Assembly: GCA_005408345.1 (NCBI GenBank)
Contig: SEMN01000347.1
Span: forward strand, 476,442 to 540,441
DNA from: Macquaria australasica
Taxonomy: Eukaryota; Chordata; Actinopteri; Centrarchiformes; Percichthyidae
DNA: 64,000 nucleotides
Direction: 5' to 3'
This document shows, in pieces, positions 48,701 through 58,069 of the stretch. The notes beneath the pieces are model-generated. The model saw only the letters and a program-made list of their open reading frames with translations, did not search any database and was not told where the DNA came from. A program made the translations under genes and the position numbers. Position 1 is the first letter of the stretch. Every line of letters begins with the position of its first letter.

Positions 48701-49544
48701 ATATATTTACCAAGGACAGGAGTTGGAAAACACGCACATCTGGCATTTATTTGCCCTTGTATTAAAAAATTCTTACACTGATATTTTATTGGAAAATGCC
48801 AACCACAAGGAAGAGCATGAGATACTACTGACTTGTATTATGAAGGTCTGTTACTTGTCTCCGTTAAGAATAAAATAATACATTAGAAGAAAAAAGATTA
48901 ATAAAAAAGGTCCACATGTACAGTCTAATGCAATCCAATACATCTGTTCTGCCATACAGTCTACTTTTATATATGTTTTAGCACTGAGGTCATAGTTATT
49001 CCCAACTCATGGGCATTGTTTTGTCAAACTGTTGTTTCCAAGGTCAAGAATAAACTTTCATACTAAAATAAAAGAATGGGGGTTTGGTGGGTACAAACAG
49101 GTGGAAATCAGGTGCTATTTTATCGCATAAAAACAAACCTTTATTTTTGTGCTTTCCATTTGTTTTACATTCTTTTCATGCTGCACTAAAAGATAGGTAC
49201 TTTACATATAAAGGGGAGCTTATACTGCCCTAGAGCTCAAAAACACATCACCCATTCAAATCCCCTTCCCTAATTTCCTGAATATAAAGCTGATCCTCCC
49301 TATAGACATGAAGTTTGGCCAGCAGTGGGGATACTGCAGCCTACGCTATCTCTCCTGCTGAAAAATTGCTAAGCAAGATAAGGTGTATGCATGGAAAGAT
49401 AAATGCAATGACTACAGACAGTACATCCAGACAATTTGACCACACAATACCTGTTTATGCTGTCATTAGAAAAGTGGATAGACAAAGACAGATTCCTTAC
49501 CTTGACATCTTCTGGACAGTCATTGGAGCAGAGGCCGCTGAGCA
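11203..49544 (-). CDS. itfg1: itfg1 (TIP), 3' part: join of the last 6 exons
   Basis: Joined coding exons are 49501-49544, 45052-45130, 25462-25586, 20002-20084, 18765-18882 and 11203-11262. Together they encode the last 168 full residues and the stop codon. ITFG1/TIP is a type I membrane protein with FG-GAP/VCBS beta-propeller repeats, described as a T-cell immunomodulatory protein and ligand; its cellular role is not well settled. The fragment shows the membrane-proximal ectodomain (LSGLCSNDCP, PFGVNQPGPYVMYTTVDANG, AGQLSQSAH, LGLGRSANFLDHLFVGIPR, IRKQEWTAIIPNSQLIVIPF), one membrane helix (SVLLTAIALIGVCVFILVII) and a short charged tail ending HRFHFDAM. These match vertebrate ITFG1 almost residue for residue. 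All splice phases agree. The propeller-coding exons lie beyond position 64000. Its neighbour neto2, in the same orientation, reproduces the human NETO2-ITFG1 order. Confidence 0.95.
11890..12286. mobile_element. MITE with GG(T/C)A(A/G)CACTTTACAAT termini
   Basis: The left end GGCAGCACTTTACAATAAGG is the inverse of the right end CATTGTAAAGTGTTACC. Homology continues inward as TACATTAATTAACATTAGTT versus AACTAATGTTAATTAATGTA. The interior is made of TTAACTAA-rich repeats. It is a non-autonomous DNA transposon of a type common in fishes, with no coding capacity. Confidence 0.85.
14304..15052. mobile_element. hAT-like element (CAGTGGTGGAAA type) with nested insertions
   Basis: It starts CAGTGGTGGAAAACGTATTCAG and resumes after a MITE as TACTAAGTAAAAGAAGCAAC and AAGTAAAAGTCCTGTATTCA. 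It ends near AATACCTCACAATTGTACTT and ATTTGAGTAAGTT. This is the well-known fish sequence rich in 'AAGTAAAAGTACT'. A second insert (about 14880-14998, AAGGATAGATTCACATTTTT to TGTAAGTGATGGAGAACAAAA) interrupts its right half. Confidence 0.7.
14329..14670. mobile_element. MITE nested in the hAT-like element
   Basis: The ends AGAGCTGCAACTAATGATTC and GACTAATCGTTGCAGCTCT are inverted copies, and ATTAATCGATTATCAAAATAG lies inside. The flanking octamers TTCAGAGT and TTACTAGT agree at 5 of 8 positions, a possible worn 8-bp target duplication. It is the same family as 4190-4505. Confidence 0.85.
18625..18682. repeat. (AC)n microsatellite, 58 bp
   Basis: A pure AC run of 58 bases about 80 bases downstream (in gene direction) of the transmembrane exon of itfg1. 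Confidence 0.95.
18734..18758. repeat. (TG)n run abutting the itfg1 splice donor
   Basis: On the minus strand this is a CA repeat starting at intron position +7/+8 after the donor GTCAGA of the transmembrane exon. Confidence 0.95.
18765..18882 (-). CDS. itfg1: itfg1 exon: transmembrane segment
   Basis: This 118-bp exon follows acceptor CTCTCTTTAG. One base completes a Ser codon, then 39 codons read WSAKLYLTPSNS, the hydrophobic helix VLLTAIALIGVCVFILVII, and GILHWQEK. It is the single membrane anchor of ITFG1. Its donor is GTCAGA, with C at +3 instead of the usual purine, and a CA repeat begins at intron position +8. Confidence 0.95.
18883..20001 (-). other. itfg1 intron (1.1 kb)
   Basis: It holds a 107-codon plus-strand frame and a 135-codon minus-strand frame near 19123-19598. 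They overlap each other and resemble no protein, so they look like chance. The sequence around 19120-19440 looks like an unclassified interspersed repeat. No exon is visible. Confidence 0.65.
20002..20084 (-). CDS. itfg1: itfg1 exon: membrane-proximal ectodomain
   Basis: This 83-bp exon lies between acceptor CTTTCCAG and donor GTACAT. It has 27 codons plus two bases: DIRKQEWTAIIPNSQ, LIVIPFPHNRPR and AG of a split Ser codon. It aligns with IRKQEWTAIIPNSQLIVIPYPHNVPRS of human ITFG1. Confidence 0.95.
20085..25461 (-). other. itfg1 intron (5.4 kb)
   Basis: The intron contains a MITE (20454-20984) and a purine-rich GAGA-type stretch (about 22840-23260). The rest is unremarkable AT-rich sequence with scattered short frames. 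Confidence 0.7.
20454..20984. mobile_element. MITE with GCTGTGTCTCAAT inverted ends
   Basis: Left GCTGTGTCTCAAT (20454-20466) and right ATTGAGACACAGC (20972-20984) are perfect 13-bp inverted repeats. They enclose 531 bp without an intact gene. It is a non-autonomous DNA transposon; the superfamily is not certain. Confidence 0.75.
25462..25586 (-). CDS. itfg1: itfg1 exon: ectodomain
   Basis: This 125-bp exon lies between acceptor CTTCCTGCAG and donor GTAAGG. Two bases complete an Ala codon, then 41 codons read GQLSQSAHFSLQLPYTVLGL, GRSANFLDHLFVGIPR and QPGET. It is strongly conserved with mammalian ITFG1. No matching sequence appears elsewhere in the window, so the exon is single copy here. 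Confidence 0.95.
25690..26350 (-). repeat. interspersed repeat, GCTAACATG/GGTCATAAACCAAAG family (copy 1)
   Basis: Reading right to left it contains phrases such as ATGCTAACACGCTCACTATG, GATCACCAAAG and CATGGCAATCCATTTAGTAG. These also occur in the copies at 35585-37170, 51085-51540 and 60225-60690. The copy is degenerate and partly duplicated. I do not know the class name; it is a common fish repeat without visible coding. Confidence 0.7.
26711..27100. repeat. TA-rich satellite (TATATA/CATATATA), about 390 bp
   Basis: A complex tandem array of TATATA, TACATA and TATCTA units. The open frames over it (poly Tyr-Ile) are artefacts of the repeat. Confidence 0.95.
28689..28728. repeat. (TG)n microsatellite, 40 bp
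   Basis: Pure TG run in the large itfg1 intron. Confidence 0.95.
29856..30326 (+). other. unassigned 156-codon open frame
   Basis: This is an uninterrupted plus-strand frame antisense to itfg1. Its N terminus looks like a signal peptide (MNALKFSVFVLLLMLRYSATA) and its body is not low-complexity. It runs out in a TG-rich stretch. The start context is weak (C at -3). I recognise no domain. Chance frames of similar length exist elsewhere in this window, so this is probably not a gene, but it is the best plus-strand candidate. Confidence 0.15.
30752..30795. repeat. (AC)n microsatellite, 44 bp
   Basis: Pure AC run in the large itfg1 intron. Confidence 0.95.
31677..31689. repeat. LINE target-site duplication, left
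   Basis: AATGTATGAACCA, identical to 32345-32357, lies directly against the (CCAT)n tail of the LINE. Confidence 0.9.
31690..32344 (-). mobile_element. 5'-truncated RTE-clade LINE (Rex3-like), with target duplications
   Basis: The minus strand encodes the C-terminal part of a non-LTR reverse transcriptase. It starts within GELLPQTGEFKYLGVLF and continues through IYQSVYVPTLTYGHELW, ERSQLRWFGHLTRMPPG and RGRPRTRWRDYISHLAWERL, ending LLNLLPPRPGPE and stop at 31713. The 'RWFGHL...RGRPRTRW' region after the polymerase is typical of the RTE clade. A short (ATGG)n tail follows, as in fish Rex3-type elements. The 13-bp duplication AATGTATGAACCA flanks it at 31677-31689 and 32345-32357. The frame is open across the whole fragment, so the copy is fairly young, but 5' truncation makes it dead. 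The endonuclease and most of the polymerase are absent. Confidence 0.88.
32345..32357. repeat. LINE target-site duplication, right
   Basis: AATGTATGAACCA marks the exact 5' truncation point of the LINE insertion. Confidence 0.9.
35585..37170 (+). repeat. GCTAACATG-family repeat (copy 2), split by a piggyBac-like element
   Basis: The left part (35585-35696) has TGAGCTAAATGCTAACGCTA and CACAATGACAATGCTAACGT. The right part (36863-37170) resumes with TTAACATGTTAGCATGCTAA and TTTGGTCATAAACCAAAGTA, ending GCCGCTAGCGTGGCTAAA. The two parts join without loss once the insert 35697-36862 is removed. Confidence 0.75.
35697..36862. mobile_element. piggyBac-like non-autonomous element
   Basis: Perfect 12-bp inverted ends, CCCTCTGGGGTC (35699-35710) and GACCCCAGAGGG (36851-36862), are flanked by TTAA at 35693-35696 and 36863-36866. 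TTAA is the target duplication of piggyBac elements. The left end has two extra A between TTAA and CCC. The 1.17 kb interior shows no transposase frame. It contains a 13-bp perfect hairpin stem (36235-36247 with 36261-36273). Confidence 0.75.
39347..39386. repeat. perfect 40-bp palindrome
   Basis: The arms GAAAAAACAGACACAAAACT and AGTTTTGTGTCTGTTTTTTC are exact inverse complements with no spacer, centred on ACTAGT. There is no flanking transposon structure. It could extrude as a cruciform or fold as a hairpin in pre-mRNA. Confidence 0.97.
39660..39675. repeat. poly-C run (16 C)
   Basis: Uninterrupted C run followed by CTCCTCC in the large itfg1 intron. Confidence 0.95.
41281..41323. repeat. 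43-bp palindrome: perfect 21-bp arms, 1-nt spacer
   Basis: The left arm 41281-41301 (ATGTTAATAACCCCC...) and right arm 41303-41323 (...GGGGGTTATTAACAT) are exact inverse complements around one A at 41302. A short TTAATG tandem precedes it. Confidence 0.97.
41635..41664. repeat. hairpin: 12-bp perfect inverted repeat, 6-nt loop
   Basis: AAGTCTAGACAA (41635-41646) pairs exactly with TTGTCTAGACTT (41653-41664). It lies 30-60 bases before the Tc1-like relic. Confidence 0.95.
41694..42170 (+). mobile_element. decayed Tc1-like transposon relic
   Basis: The left end TATATGACCAAAAGTATGTGG and ACACC matches the end of fish Tc1-like elements. From about 42020 the sequence is the 3' half of a Tc1 transposase: TTTCAACATGATAATGCCCC reads FQHDNAPM (around the second catalytic Asp), then ARSIK, then TTTGGGATGAATTGGAACAA gives LWDELEQP before an in-frame stop. 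The middle (about 41760-41990) is different repeat sequence, so the element is deleted and inactive. Confidence 0.8.
43136..43290 (+). pseudogene. THAP zinc-finger domain relic
   Basis: ATG at 43136 opens MPKSSCVVGCTNNRVKNPEP then SFYKLSN and a stop at 43217-43219. This is the start of a C2CH THAP domain (C-x4-C core, SFYKL). Just after, another frame gives TE, then RRQKWVQT, then a stop and ISRKNGK, as expected for the next part of the domain (RRQKW is typical). The copy is therefore frameshifted and broken. THAP domains occur in host transcription factors and in P-element-like transposases; I cannot tell which was the source. Confidence 0.65.
45052..45130 (-). CDS. itfg1: itfg1 exon: ectodomain
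   Basis: This 79-bp exon lies between acceptor TTTTTGCAG and donor GTAAGT. It has 26 codons plus one base: PFGVNQPGPYVMYTTVDANG then YLKNAS. NAS is a possible N-glycosylation sequon (Asn-Ala-Ser); the human protein has NGS at the same place. It is preceded by exon 49501-49544 and followed by a 19.5 kb intron. Confidence 0.95.
45131..49500 (-). other. itfg1 intron (4.4 kb)
   Basis: The intron contains a poly-G run (45635-45647) and an unclassified repeat-like block with GC-rich content (about 46130-46500, CCAATCAGCGCCACGGGCGG). A second block (about 46780-47330) has CGTTTACATGGACGC and GCGTTTACATGG motifs in opposite halves, possibly another MITE. No exon is visible. Confidence 0.65.
49501..49544 (-). 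CDS. itfg1: itfg1 exon (44 bp): cysteine-containing ectodomain segment
   Basis: This very short exon lies between acceptor GTCTTCCTTAG and donor GTAAGG. Two bases of a split codon are followed by LSGLCSNDCPEDVK (14 codons), matching LSGLCSNDCPRKIT of human ITFG1. It ends in phase 0 and joins PFGVNQ of the next exon. The two cysteines probably form a disulfide. The exon is too short for any open-frame search. Confidence 0.93.
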
Positions 49545-51025
49545 CTAAGGAAGACAGAGATGCCAGAGTTAGATATGTTGCTCAGCGTGTGTTACATGTC
49601 CGACACAATAACACACTCTGTGCTGTGGAACAAGTGTCATCTGTGATGGTGCTGTTGCTGTGCCCTAAGGGCCAGACTGTATCAACATGCATCAAACATC
49701 AAGCGGGTCAAACTCGCACAGAGAAATATACTTTTCTTAAACGATGACTCAAGTTCCACTGTGGCTGACCATCAAAACAAAGAAATCAAATTCATATTAA
49801 CCGTTCTAAAGCGTTCCTCACATTCACATTATATTTCATACAATATAATCTTTTCTGTGTGCTAGGTGAATGTGGACAACCAAACAAGGGAGGGAGGGAG
49901 AGTTAAAAATAAATTGCCAGCAATGAGATACATAAAAAATAAATGTGCAAACTATTAACGCTGTGTGTGCGTGTATACGTGCGTGCTAAGAGAGCATTTC
50001 ACTTATTTGTGTGTACAAGCAGAGCGAGGACAAAATCTGCTGAATTGCTAATCAGTCATTAGAGGAGTGACTTTATTAGCATACTAATAGGGTCCCGGGT
50101 CTAGGTTGCCTTGATTTGCCTGATGGAGTCACACTGAAGCCCAATACTCTGTTAATAAGGTCTGCACCCAGTGTTGTACTAAACAGCAGCCAAACTCAAT
50201 GCACCTATTCAAAGGGAACATCACATCACCCCCGGCTCAATCGTATAGAGAGTGGGCAGATGAAGCCTCAGTATTGGATTACTCATCACTAACTCGCCAT
50301 CAACGTGTTAATCACAAACATTTATTGTACACATAGCCTCAATAACCCATCTGAACAAAAGTAAGCACTGTAACTGACAGATTTTCAGTTATGTGAAGGG
50401 CCTTTGAAATGGGTTGCTGCAGGCCAATGTGGAACAATGGCAGGTGACATGTGACCCTGAATGCAGAAGCCACTCTGATATTCATAATGAATTGTCGAAT
50501 TTTCCCTTTTACATGATCTCCATTCATTCAGTCACAACTCATTTTTGTCTATAGCTCCCTAATCGTTTTTCTCCACACTTCCTCATTCACTCAACGCCAT
50601 GATTCCTCTATTCATTCTTCTACACTGTTTAGAATATTTATAGAACTGTGCAGCACACCATTAAGCATTGCCGAATGATAACTATCAAGAAAGGCTTAAA
50701 CACAGTGGCTCTAAAGGGCGATTTAGACCCACTGGCACTGACAGCGTTTTCTGAAGCACTTCTGGAGTGTTGTATCTCGAGGAATAAATATGCCTCTGTT
50801 TCTACAAATGTGTCACAAATTCATACCATCTCTGAGAGACGCTTGTGTGTCAATACACAACCCACGCTGAAGTCTATTTTTTTCTACATGCACACCTTGT
50901 GAAGCGAAGGGAGCCAATAACATCACACAAATCTTCAAATTCCTCTCAGTTGTGCACTTGTGATGGATATCTACAGCAATCAACCTCCAGTTTCACTACG
51001 AGTTTTCTAACTTCAAAATGGGCAC

Positions 51026-51047
51026 AAAAAAAAAAAAAAAAAAAAAA
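51026..51047. repeat. poly-A run (22 A)
   Basis: It directly precedes the GCTAACATG-family repeat copy at 51085-51540. It could be a retroposed tail, but no element body is recognised on its left. Confidence 0.9.
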
Positions 51048-51084
51048 TCATTTTAAGGATTTAGGATGACAAAGTCTGCCTTTG

Positions 51085-51540
51085 ACCCATTGGTCGGTCC
51101 ACCACTTATAATATCTTCTAAATATCCCAACAACTATTGGATTAAAGGATGAATCCCAGTGACTTTGGTGATCACCTGACTTTTCCTTTAGTGCCACCAC
51201 AAGGTTTACATTTGTAGTAGCAATGGATGGACTGCCATTAAATGTGAACAGACATTCATGCTGCCCCTCAGGTTGAACTGCAATAACTTTGGCGATCCCT
51301 TACTTTTCATCTTGCCCCATCATCAGGTCAAAAATGTAATATGTCCAATACTTTGGTTTATGACAAAACTAATGACATTCCCATCTGCCCCAGCTGTACT
51401 TTGTGTTTAGTGGTAATTTGCAAATGTTAGCATTCTGACACACTAAACTAAGATGGTGAACATCAGCATGTTGGCATTGTCATTGTGAGCATGTTAGCAT
51501 GCAGGCGTTAACTTTCAGCTCAAAGCACCACTGTGCCTAA
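51085..51540 (-). repeat. GCTAACATG-family repeat (copy 3)
   Basis: It is reverse-oriented, with TTTGGTGATCACCTGACTTT, CATTGTCATTGTGAGCATGT and TTAGCATGCAGGCGTTAACT. It shares these phrases with the other three copies. Confidence 0.7.
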
Positions 51541-53699
51541 GTAGTGTGTCACTGTAACTTCAGTATAAGATGACTGCTAGCACTGGATTATCTACACTAA
51601 GTGTGACTAATTATGCCGATGTTGTATGCAAATACAGTAGTGGTCCAGGGCTGAGGACTGCATTGCACCATTTTCCTTTTCTTTGATCGCACTACGTGGT
51701 AACCCTTCTGCCATCACTTTGTGTGAATAAACAAGAGATTTTTTTTTCTTTTAAAGCTCTGATTTAAAATGAAATGGCGAACATGTGGCAAAGGCAAATT
51801 TGCTGCTTTGAAGTTCACAAGCTTATTAAGTATATGCCTGAAGCGGAATTCAGATGGAGCTCCCATCAAAGACAAACATGTGATCCTTGACCCTAACTGA
51901 CCACACTGCATATCAGCTGCTACTCAACATCCTTGTAAAACAGGTTTCAGTTAGAAATTTAAATGTAATTGTATTAGGAAGGCCCTTGTTTTGCTGTCAT
52001 TTAACATTACTTTTCAAAGCATATTTAGTAAGCACATGGGTATTCTAGAAAACTGTCAATGGTTTATTTGCAACACGAGGGCTGAAAAATGTTTTCAAGT
52101 CAAGGATATCAAATCAGGCCTGCAGTGATCGCACACCATTCATCATTTAATGACACTGTAAAACCTTCAGTTATGTCTCTACATATTTACTCACTGTGGT
52201 AACATAAGTGAGAGAAATCTGGAACCTTTAAGATGACTGCAGTTAGCTCCCAAAGCCCAAGGCTGTTTTCGGCTATTCTAGTGCCCTAGAAGTTGAGTAA
52301 AGTTGAATAAAGCTGAATGAAACTAAAAAATAATTAGGTTATTTGGCTCTGTAAAGATCAAAGCTTTTTAGGAGTGTTTGGCCTAGCGCACCAAAGTGGT
52401 CAGAAACAGCCCTGCGTGTAATTATACCGCTCATCAACTCTGAGCAAACACCACATCAACACATCACAGGCTTTGGACCAAAGTCATCTATGAAGGACAC
52501 CGATGATCAATAAATCATAGGGATCCGATTATTCATAGCTTGTTTGAATTTCATGCTGTTTGGGGTCAGGCTACAGACACTGCTGTCACTGACACTGTAA
52601 ATCAATAATGCAGAGGGATTAGACTGTCATTTGTTTGAAGACAGTCTCATTTGGGATTATCGGGAGAGAGAACATAGGACATGAGACAAAGACTGTAGCA
52701 GGACTCAAAGCCACAGCACCATCAGCTCACAGCAAAATTTCCAAACTAAAGAATTTCATGCCTTAAGAGCCAAGTATTGTATTCTTTACCACTCGTTTTG
52801 CAACACCTTCATTTGCACAAAATATTCTCACAAGTTAGAGAATAACCATTTACACTTAAGCAATTTTCTCTCTTTATGCCTGTGTGATTAACAGGTCAGT
52901 TAAAAAACCTGAACTTCCCAGAGGAGTCTCGGCATCTCTGTGGGCTACGGCACAAACTTTGAATTTGTGTCATCGTTAGAGTTAATCTGGCAGCAAACTT
53001 AATTAAAATACATTCTGAGTAAGACTGATGTGAAATGTATCCTCAAATGACACCACGGAAAATGGGAAGATGCTGGAGCATGAAAGGACCAAGAGGAACA
53101 AACAATGTCACGCAGCTTGAATACAAAATATACTGTACGTCAGGAATGGATTGTCAGGATACTCTCTGATGGGAAACAAGTGAGATGATGTGTTTACTGT
53201 CAATTTTAACGGACACATTTGAGAAGAATTTATGTGCATGGCAATCTGTGTTTTGGTGATGGAAAACCAAACGTCAGATTTTAGTGACATTTTAATTTCC
53301 AGTGTAGCTGTAATAAAGCTAAATCACACCTGGCACCCCATGGAAATAACACTGTCAGAGCGCTCTTGCCTCATGCCAAACTCTTTTTCTCCTTTTGATT
53401 TCCTGTCAAACTTGAAAAAACCCAATAAAGTCCAAGTCAAAACCAAAAAGGAGCCACTTTTAGTCAGAGGTCTAAACACATCCACTGGAAACTCTTGAAT
53501 GTAAGGTATGTGTGGCAATAGAAACATTAGTGAATCTAATCAGTGAGAATTTCATGACATGAATTCACTGACGCATGAAGAGAAAGAGAGAGAAAAAGAT
53601 AGACATAAACTGAATGTAGAAGTCCTTCACAACTCAGTGGGCACGCCATCTCTCCAGGAAGTAGATGAGTCAGTGTCAGGATGGGTATTTGTGTGTGTA

Positions 53700-53703
<4 letters not shown>

Positions 53704-53734
<31 letters not shown>
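53704..53734. repeat. (TG)n microsatellite
   Basis: Pure TG run of 31 bases. Confidence 0.95.
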
Positions 53735-53736
<2 letters not shown>

Positions 53737-54088
53737 GTAAGTCTGTCACTACACTTATAAGAGAGAGGAAGGTCACATTCTTTTCATCCGTGAGGCTGCT
53801 TTGTTCTCCATACTTCAATCTTTCGTTGACATGTAACAAGTACATAACAGCTCCTCCATGGTCGAAACAAGATCCCTGGAATAGCTCTCACACATCCTAC
53901 GGGGAACAGTTCTTGTCTCTTGCCAATACAACAGTCTCTCTCCCACACACACACATACATACAGTACAGCCCATACAGCCTCTTCGGGACTGAGCTAGCC
54001 TATTTTCTAGTGTAATATTAAGACTGATGGCAGCTCCTTTGCAGGACTAACCTAATCAAGTGGAGGATGAACTGGTTGTGGCTGTGTA

Positions 54089-54091
<3 letters not shown>

Positions 54092-54125
<34 letters not shown>
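54092..54125. repeat. (TG)n microsatellite
   Basis: Pure TG run of 34 bases. Confidence 0.95.
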
Positions 54126-54129
<4 letters not shown>

Positions 54130-54569
54130 CCAGTGCAGGCTCTTTTTTTGGTTCGGTCCAGTGTGTTACTGAAAAATATCCAGTCTACATGAGAAAAACA
54201 GCCCATGTGTGACTGTAATTGTGAAAGAGAAAAATAGAAATATCATGTTTACATGAGAAAATATAAATTACGTACACGCAATGTTGCATCAAAAATAAGA
54301 AAATAAAGGCAGTTGTCCAGGCATCCAGAAGGATCAGGAAGCTTATGTTTTGTATTAGAGATTAGAGCTTTGATTTACTTAAAATAGTTATATAGAAAGT
54401 GGACGCTAAAATTATTAAGATTTAAGACTCAGTTTAGGGGTAGAACTAGAGTTATATTTAGTTTGAAGCCAGAAATAAAGTTATTTTTTAAATCATAACA
54501 CTGATGGGTGGAAAATGTTTAATATCTCAAGGACTCATCCCTGCCAGCACAGAGTAGATAATTATATAC

Positions 54570-54636
54570 ATCCAGTAGTAGTAAAATTTCCCCGCTGTGG
54601 GACAATAAAGGCTTATCTTATCTTATCTTATCTTAG
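54570..54636 (+). mobile_element. LINE-type 3' tail (TTTCCCCGCTGTGGGAC, (TTATC)n)
   Basis: AAATTTCCCCGCTGTGGGAC, then AATAAAGGCTTATC, then a TTATC tandem. This is the typical 3' end of a non-LTR retroelement or its SINE partner in fishes. The body upstream is too diverged to name. Confidence 0.55.
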
Positions 54637-55193
54637 TTTATAAGCATGGTGACTCTTTAGTATACACACTGGGATTATTGATCATATACATATATAAATA
54701 TATATAAGGATATTTGGATATATAAGGATGTTTGGACTGTTTCGTACCTTTCGTCCTCAAACACTGCTGAACACACAGACAGAGTGCTGGTCTCCTGCTA
54801 AGAAACTAACATCCCCAAAGAAGGGATCAACTGGCCTGTGTGAGATACGCTTAACTAGTGCATCCCAATTAGCTACTTATTATTTCTAATCCAGCCAGTT
54901 AAAAATATGCACTGGCCAGTCACAAATTGTGAGGGAGAACATTTGTTTTCCAAAAAAACAAAACAAGCTAATGACCAAGATGTCTCTGCGATGTCTTAGC
55001 ATCTTGTTCTGTGGCGATTAAATCAGATGTGGTCAGAGCTCTGGATTTTAATAATGTGGTGGACGCTTCTGCCCAGGAGGGAAATATTTAGTTAAAGGAA
55101 ACACAGCTCACTGCGTGGGTTTGTGGCTAGTTTACAGATAAGCAAAAGTCAGATTCTATGATCAGACGTACTTTGGTGATCAATATGTCAGGC

Positions 55194-55607
55194 CCATAGA
55201 CTGTATATAAAGATGGACGACATGACAGCTCCCCAAAAGTGATGAAGTATAGGTTATAAACCCCGCCCCCTCCATGTTAGCGGATGGGACATGGGCCAAA
55301 CTGAAAAATCAAAGATGGTTTCTGTCATTTTAGGTAGTTCTTATCACGCTGATGTTTGTTCAAGTGTTAATTTTTCTGATAGGTTTGGTTTTAATTAGTT
55401 ATTTGATGCTGTTAAAAGGGGGTGTGAGGTCATGAGTGGCTACTATGAGTGTGCTCGTGACTGGTTCAGGCAGGTGTATGGGCGGGATCACTACTGCGCA
55501 GACTCTGGCTCCAAATGACGTCACCAGCGCAAGGGATATTTTGGCTTCATTTTTGTACAGTGGGAGGAAGTGGAGACGTGCCGTCCATCTTTATATACAG
55601 TCTATGG
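55194..55607. mobile_element. MITE with perfect 26-bp inverted ends
   Basis: CCATAGACTGTATATAAAGA and onward (55194-55219) is the exact inverse complement of 55582-55607 (ending TATACAGTCTATGG). The 414-bp element has no transposase. The small frame at 55436-55621 runs out through its right end and is not a gene. Confidence 0.9.
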
Positions 55608-57385
55608 TCTGGCCTTGTTGAGTTTCAGTGACAGCTTGACGACAGCTGCCAGTTAGCCGTGATTCAGATTTAACAGAGGCGGCGAACTGATGGCATTGGA
55701 TGAAAATGCATCACTTTTTCATAAACAATAGTCTGACATTATGGTGGTGGTGGTGGTGGGGGGGCTCTGTGCTCTTAATCCGTGCTGCCAGTTTGTGGTC
55801 TGGGACACTAGAAATCAGGTCATTTCTCATCACTAAGAACTAATATATTGGTGTAGTGTGCTTTAGTGTTATTACTGCTACTAGATGCCAGGCGTGTTAT
55901 ATCACAGGTTCAGAAATGTGGGGACAAGAGTGCACTATAAATTTACTTCTTAAAACCAATCAATGCATGTGTGAGACTCCTCAGATAGATGATGGTGTAT
56001 TAAATGCAGAGAATTAGACTTGATATCTCTTATACAGTATTCTATACAACAATACCTTCCTGTTACAGCCTACCAGATTTGAGATGAATTTACTGACATC
56101 TGAGGTGTTGTTTGGGGCTGAGGTGCTGACATTAAATATTAATGAGCAGCTAGCTGTAATTTTAAGCATTTATTCACACGCACAAGCAATCATTTCATCT
56201 GACTTTCTAATGAATATCAGGCAAAAAATTCAATGATTACTATAGTGTTATCAAGTATTTGAAGGCACATTTAAAATACTAACCAGAATTTTAAATACTA
56301 CCTACTGACCTATTTTACTTTATGTGAACAAATAAGGAGAGTAGGGAATCATTATCTGATACATCTCATAGATTACTTGCTATAAACAAAGAACTGTATG
56401 AACCCTTCTTAACTACTGCCATGACTAAATGTATTATTGTTTGGCACACTCCAGCTTTTTACATACTGACATTTTTAAATTGAGATTGAATCCCAAACAT
56501 GCAGCAGCAAACATTTCATGCACAAATCCGAACACTTACTTGACGTTCTCCTTATGCATGCTGCAAACATTGCACCATGAAACCTTTATAGTTTGCAACA
56601 GATATGGTCTTTGAGTGCATTTTCACCCACCAGAAAAAAAACACAGCAATATGGTCATCACAGTGCAGAGAGGTAATTTCATGGGAAATTAATTTCTGTA
56701 ACTGCACTTAAAAAACACAAAATTCTGCTTGTTCTTTCCCTCAAAAGTTATTGTTTCTGTTTTTGTAATAGTAGATGCTGAAATTAGATTTTCAGCACTA
56801 TATTGCTTTGTTATGTTCATGCATGTCATAAAAGTAGTACTTATTGTACTAGCCACGCAGCTATAAGATATAAAACCAGATGAATGGTCTTTGTTAACCT
56901 CTACATCCGATCCCTAAACTATTTGACATATGTCTGGTGTGTGGCAGAGAGGTTGCATTTATCTGGTTGGAGCCTCACCTGTAATTGCAGCCTCATTGAA
57001 ACTCTATAAAAAGAAACTACAGGGAGCCATGGTAACCACATGCACATTTCACAACACAGTCGTGAGCCGTTGGGTCAGCTAACGTCACATACGCACACAA
57101 GCAGACACACACATACATGAAGAGCAAAAATGCGATGAGCAGACCTTGACGGGAGACGAACATGACATGCTGTGTCAGCGCTAGTGGCTACATGTGCGAG
57201 TCAGCGAGAGCCAAGCAGACACACGCTGGACACACGCAAACACACTGACACACAAACACAGCAATCTGACAGCAGCGCTTCATTTGCTATGAGATGCTCA
57301 TCACTTCTCATTGTCCTCATGCTGCTTTTGCTGACTGCAGGGCTGCCTACAGACGTATATGGGCACAACAAGTCCCCCCTCCCCC

Positions 57386-57386
<1 letters not shown>

Positions 57387-57445
<59 letters not shown>
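57387..57445. repeat. (AC)n microsatellite, 59 bp
   Basis: Long pure AC run. The frames crossing it (57172-57626, both strands) are artefacts. Confidence 0.95.
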
Positions 57446-57448
<3 letters not shown>

Positions 57449-58069
57449 TGACAGCGAGCTGATATCTGGTCTTAAATAGCAATAGCAACTCCATTCTACT
57501 CATCTGTCTGGTAAATAAAAGCTTATGTAGCATTAAACATTTGTATTTTATTACAAAAGCTCTGCAATAAAAAAGGACATTTACTTGAAGAGCTGTCACT
57601 TCTCCTGAAAGACTGGGTTTCCTCATGTGTGAAAACTAAAAAATATCCCTATTTGACCCCATTAGACACACTTTAATGGCTATTGTCTTGTCTGGTCGAA
57701 GTGTAAGTAAGACCAGACACTGCACCGCCGTGGGGATTCAAATCCCAGAGGGAGCCCTCTCTACTCAGTGTTCACTTTGGGTAACATCATTATAGCATTG
57801 TTGTATGCTCACTGTCCCTGAACAGCTGGCGGTGGCTTCCACTGTGTTTCACTTTCGGATGAACGCTACAAATGCAGCCATATCAATTAGAATAAAGTTT
57901 AACATCCTTGTAGAGGCTACCTGTCTAGAGAGAACTTGTTCTCTTCATTCAAACTGGTTTTGGTTGGCAACAGGTTACAGTAAATTACAGCAAAGAATCA
58001 GTTGTTGTTGTATCTATTTCAATTTCGGCAATACTATTAAAACCAAGGTACTTGCATGTCTGTCCGTCC

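Noticed and set aside
57732..57747. B-box-like GGGGATTCAAATCCCA
   Set aside because: No matching A box or folding arms; not supported as a tRNA or SINE.
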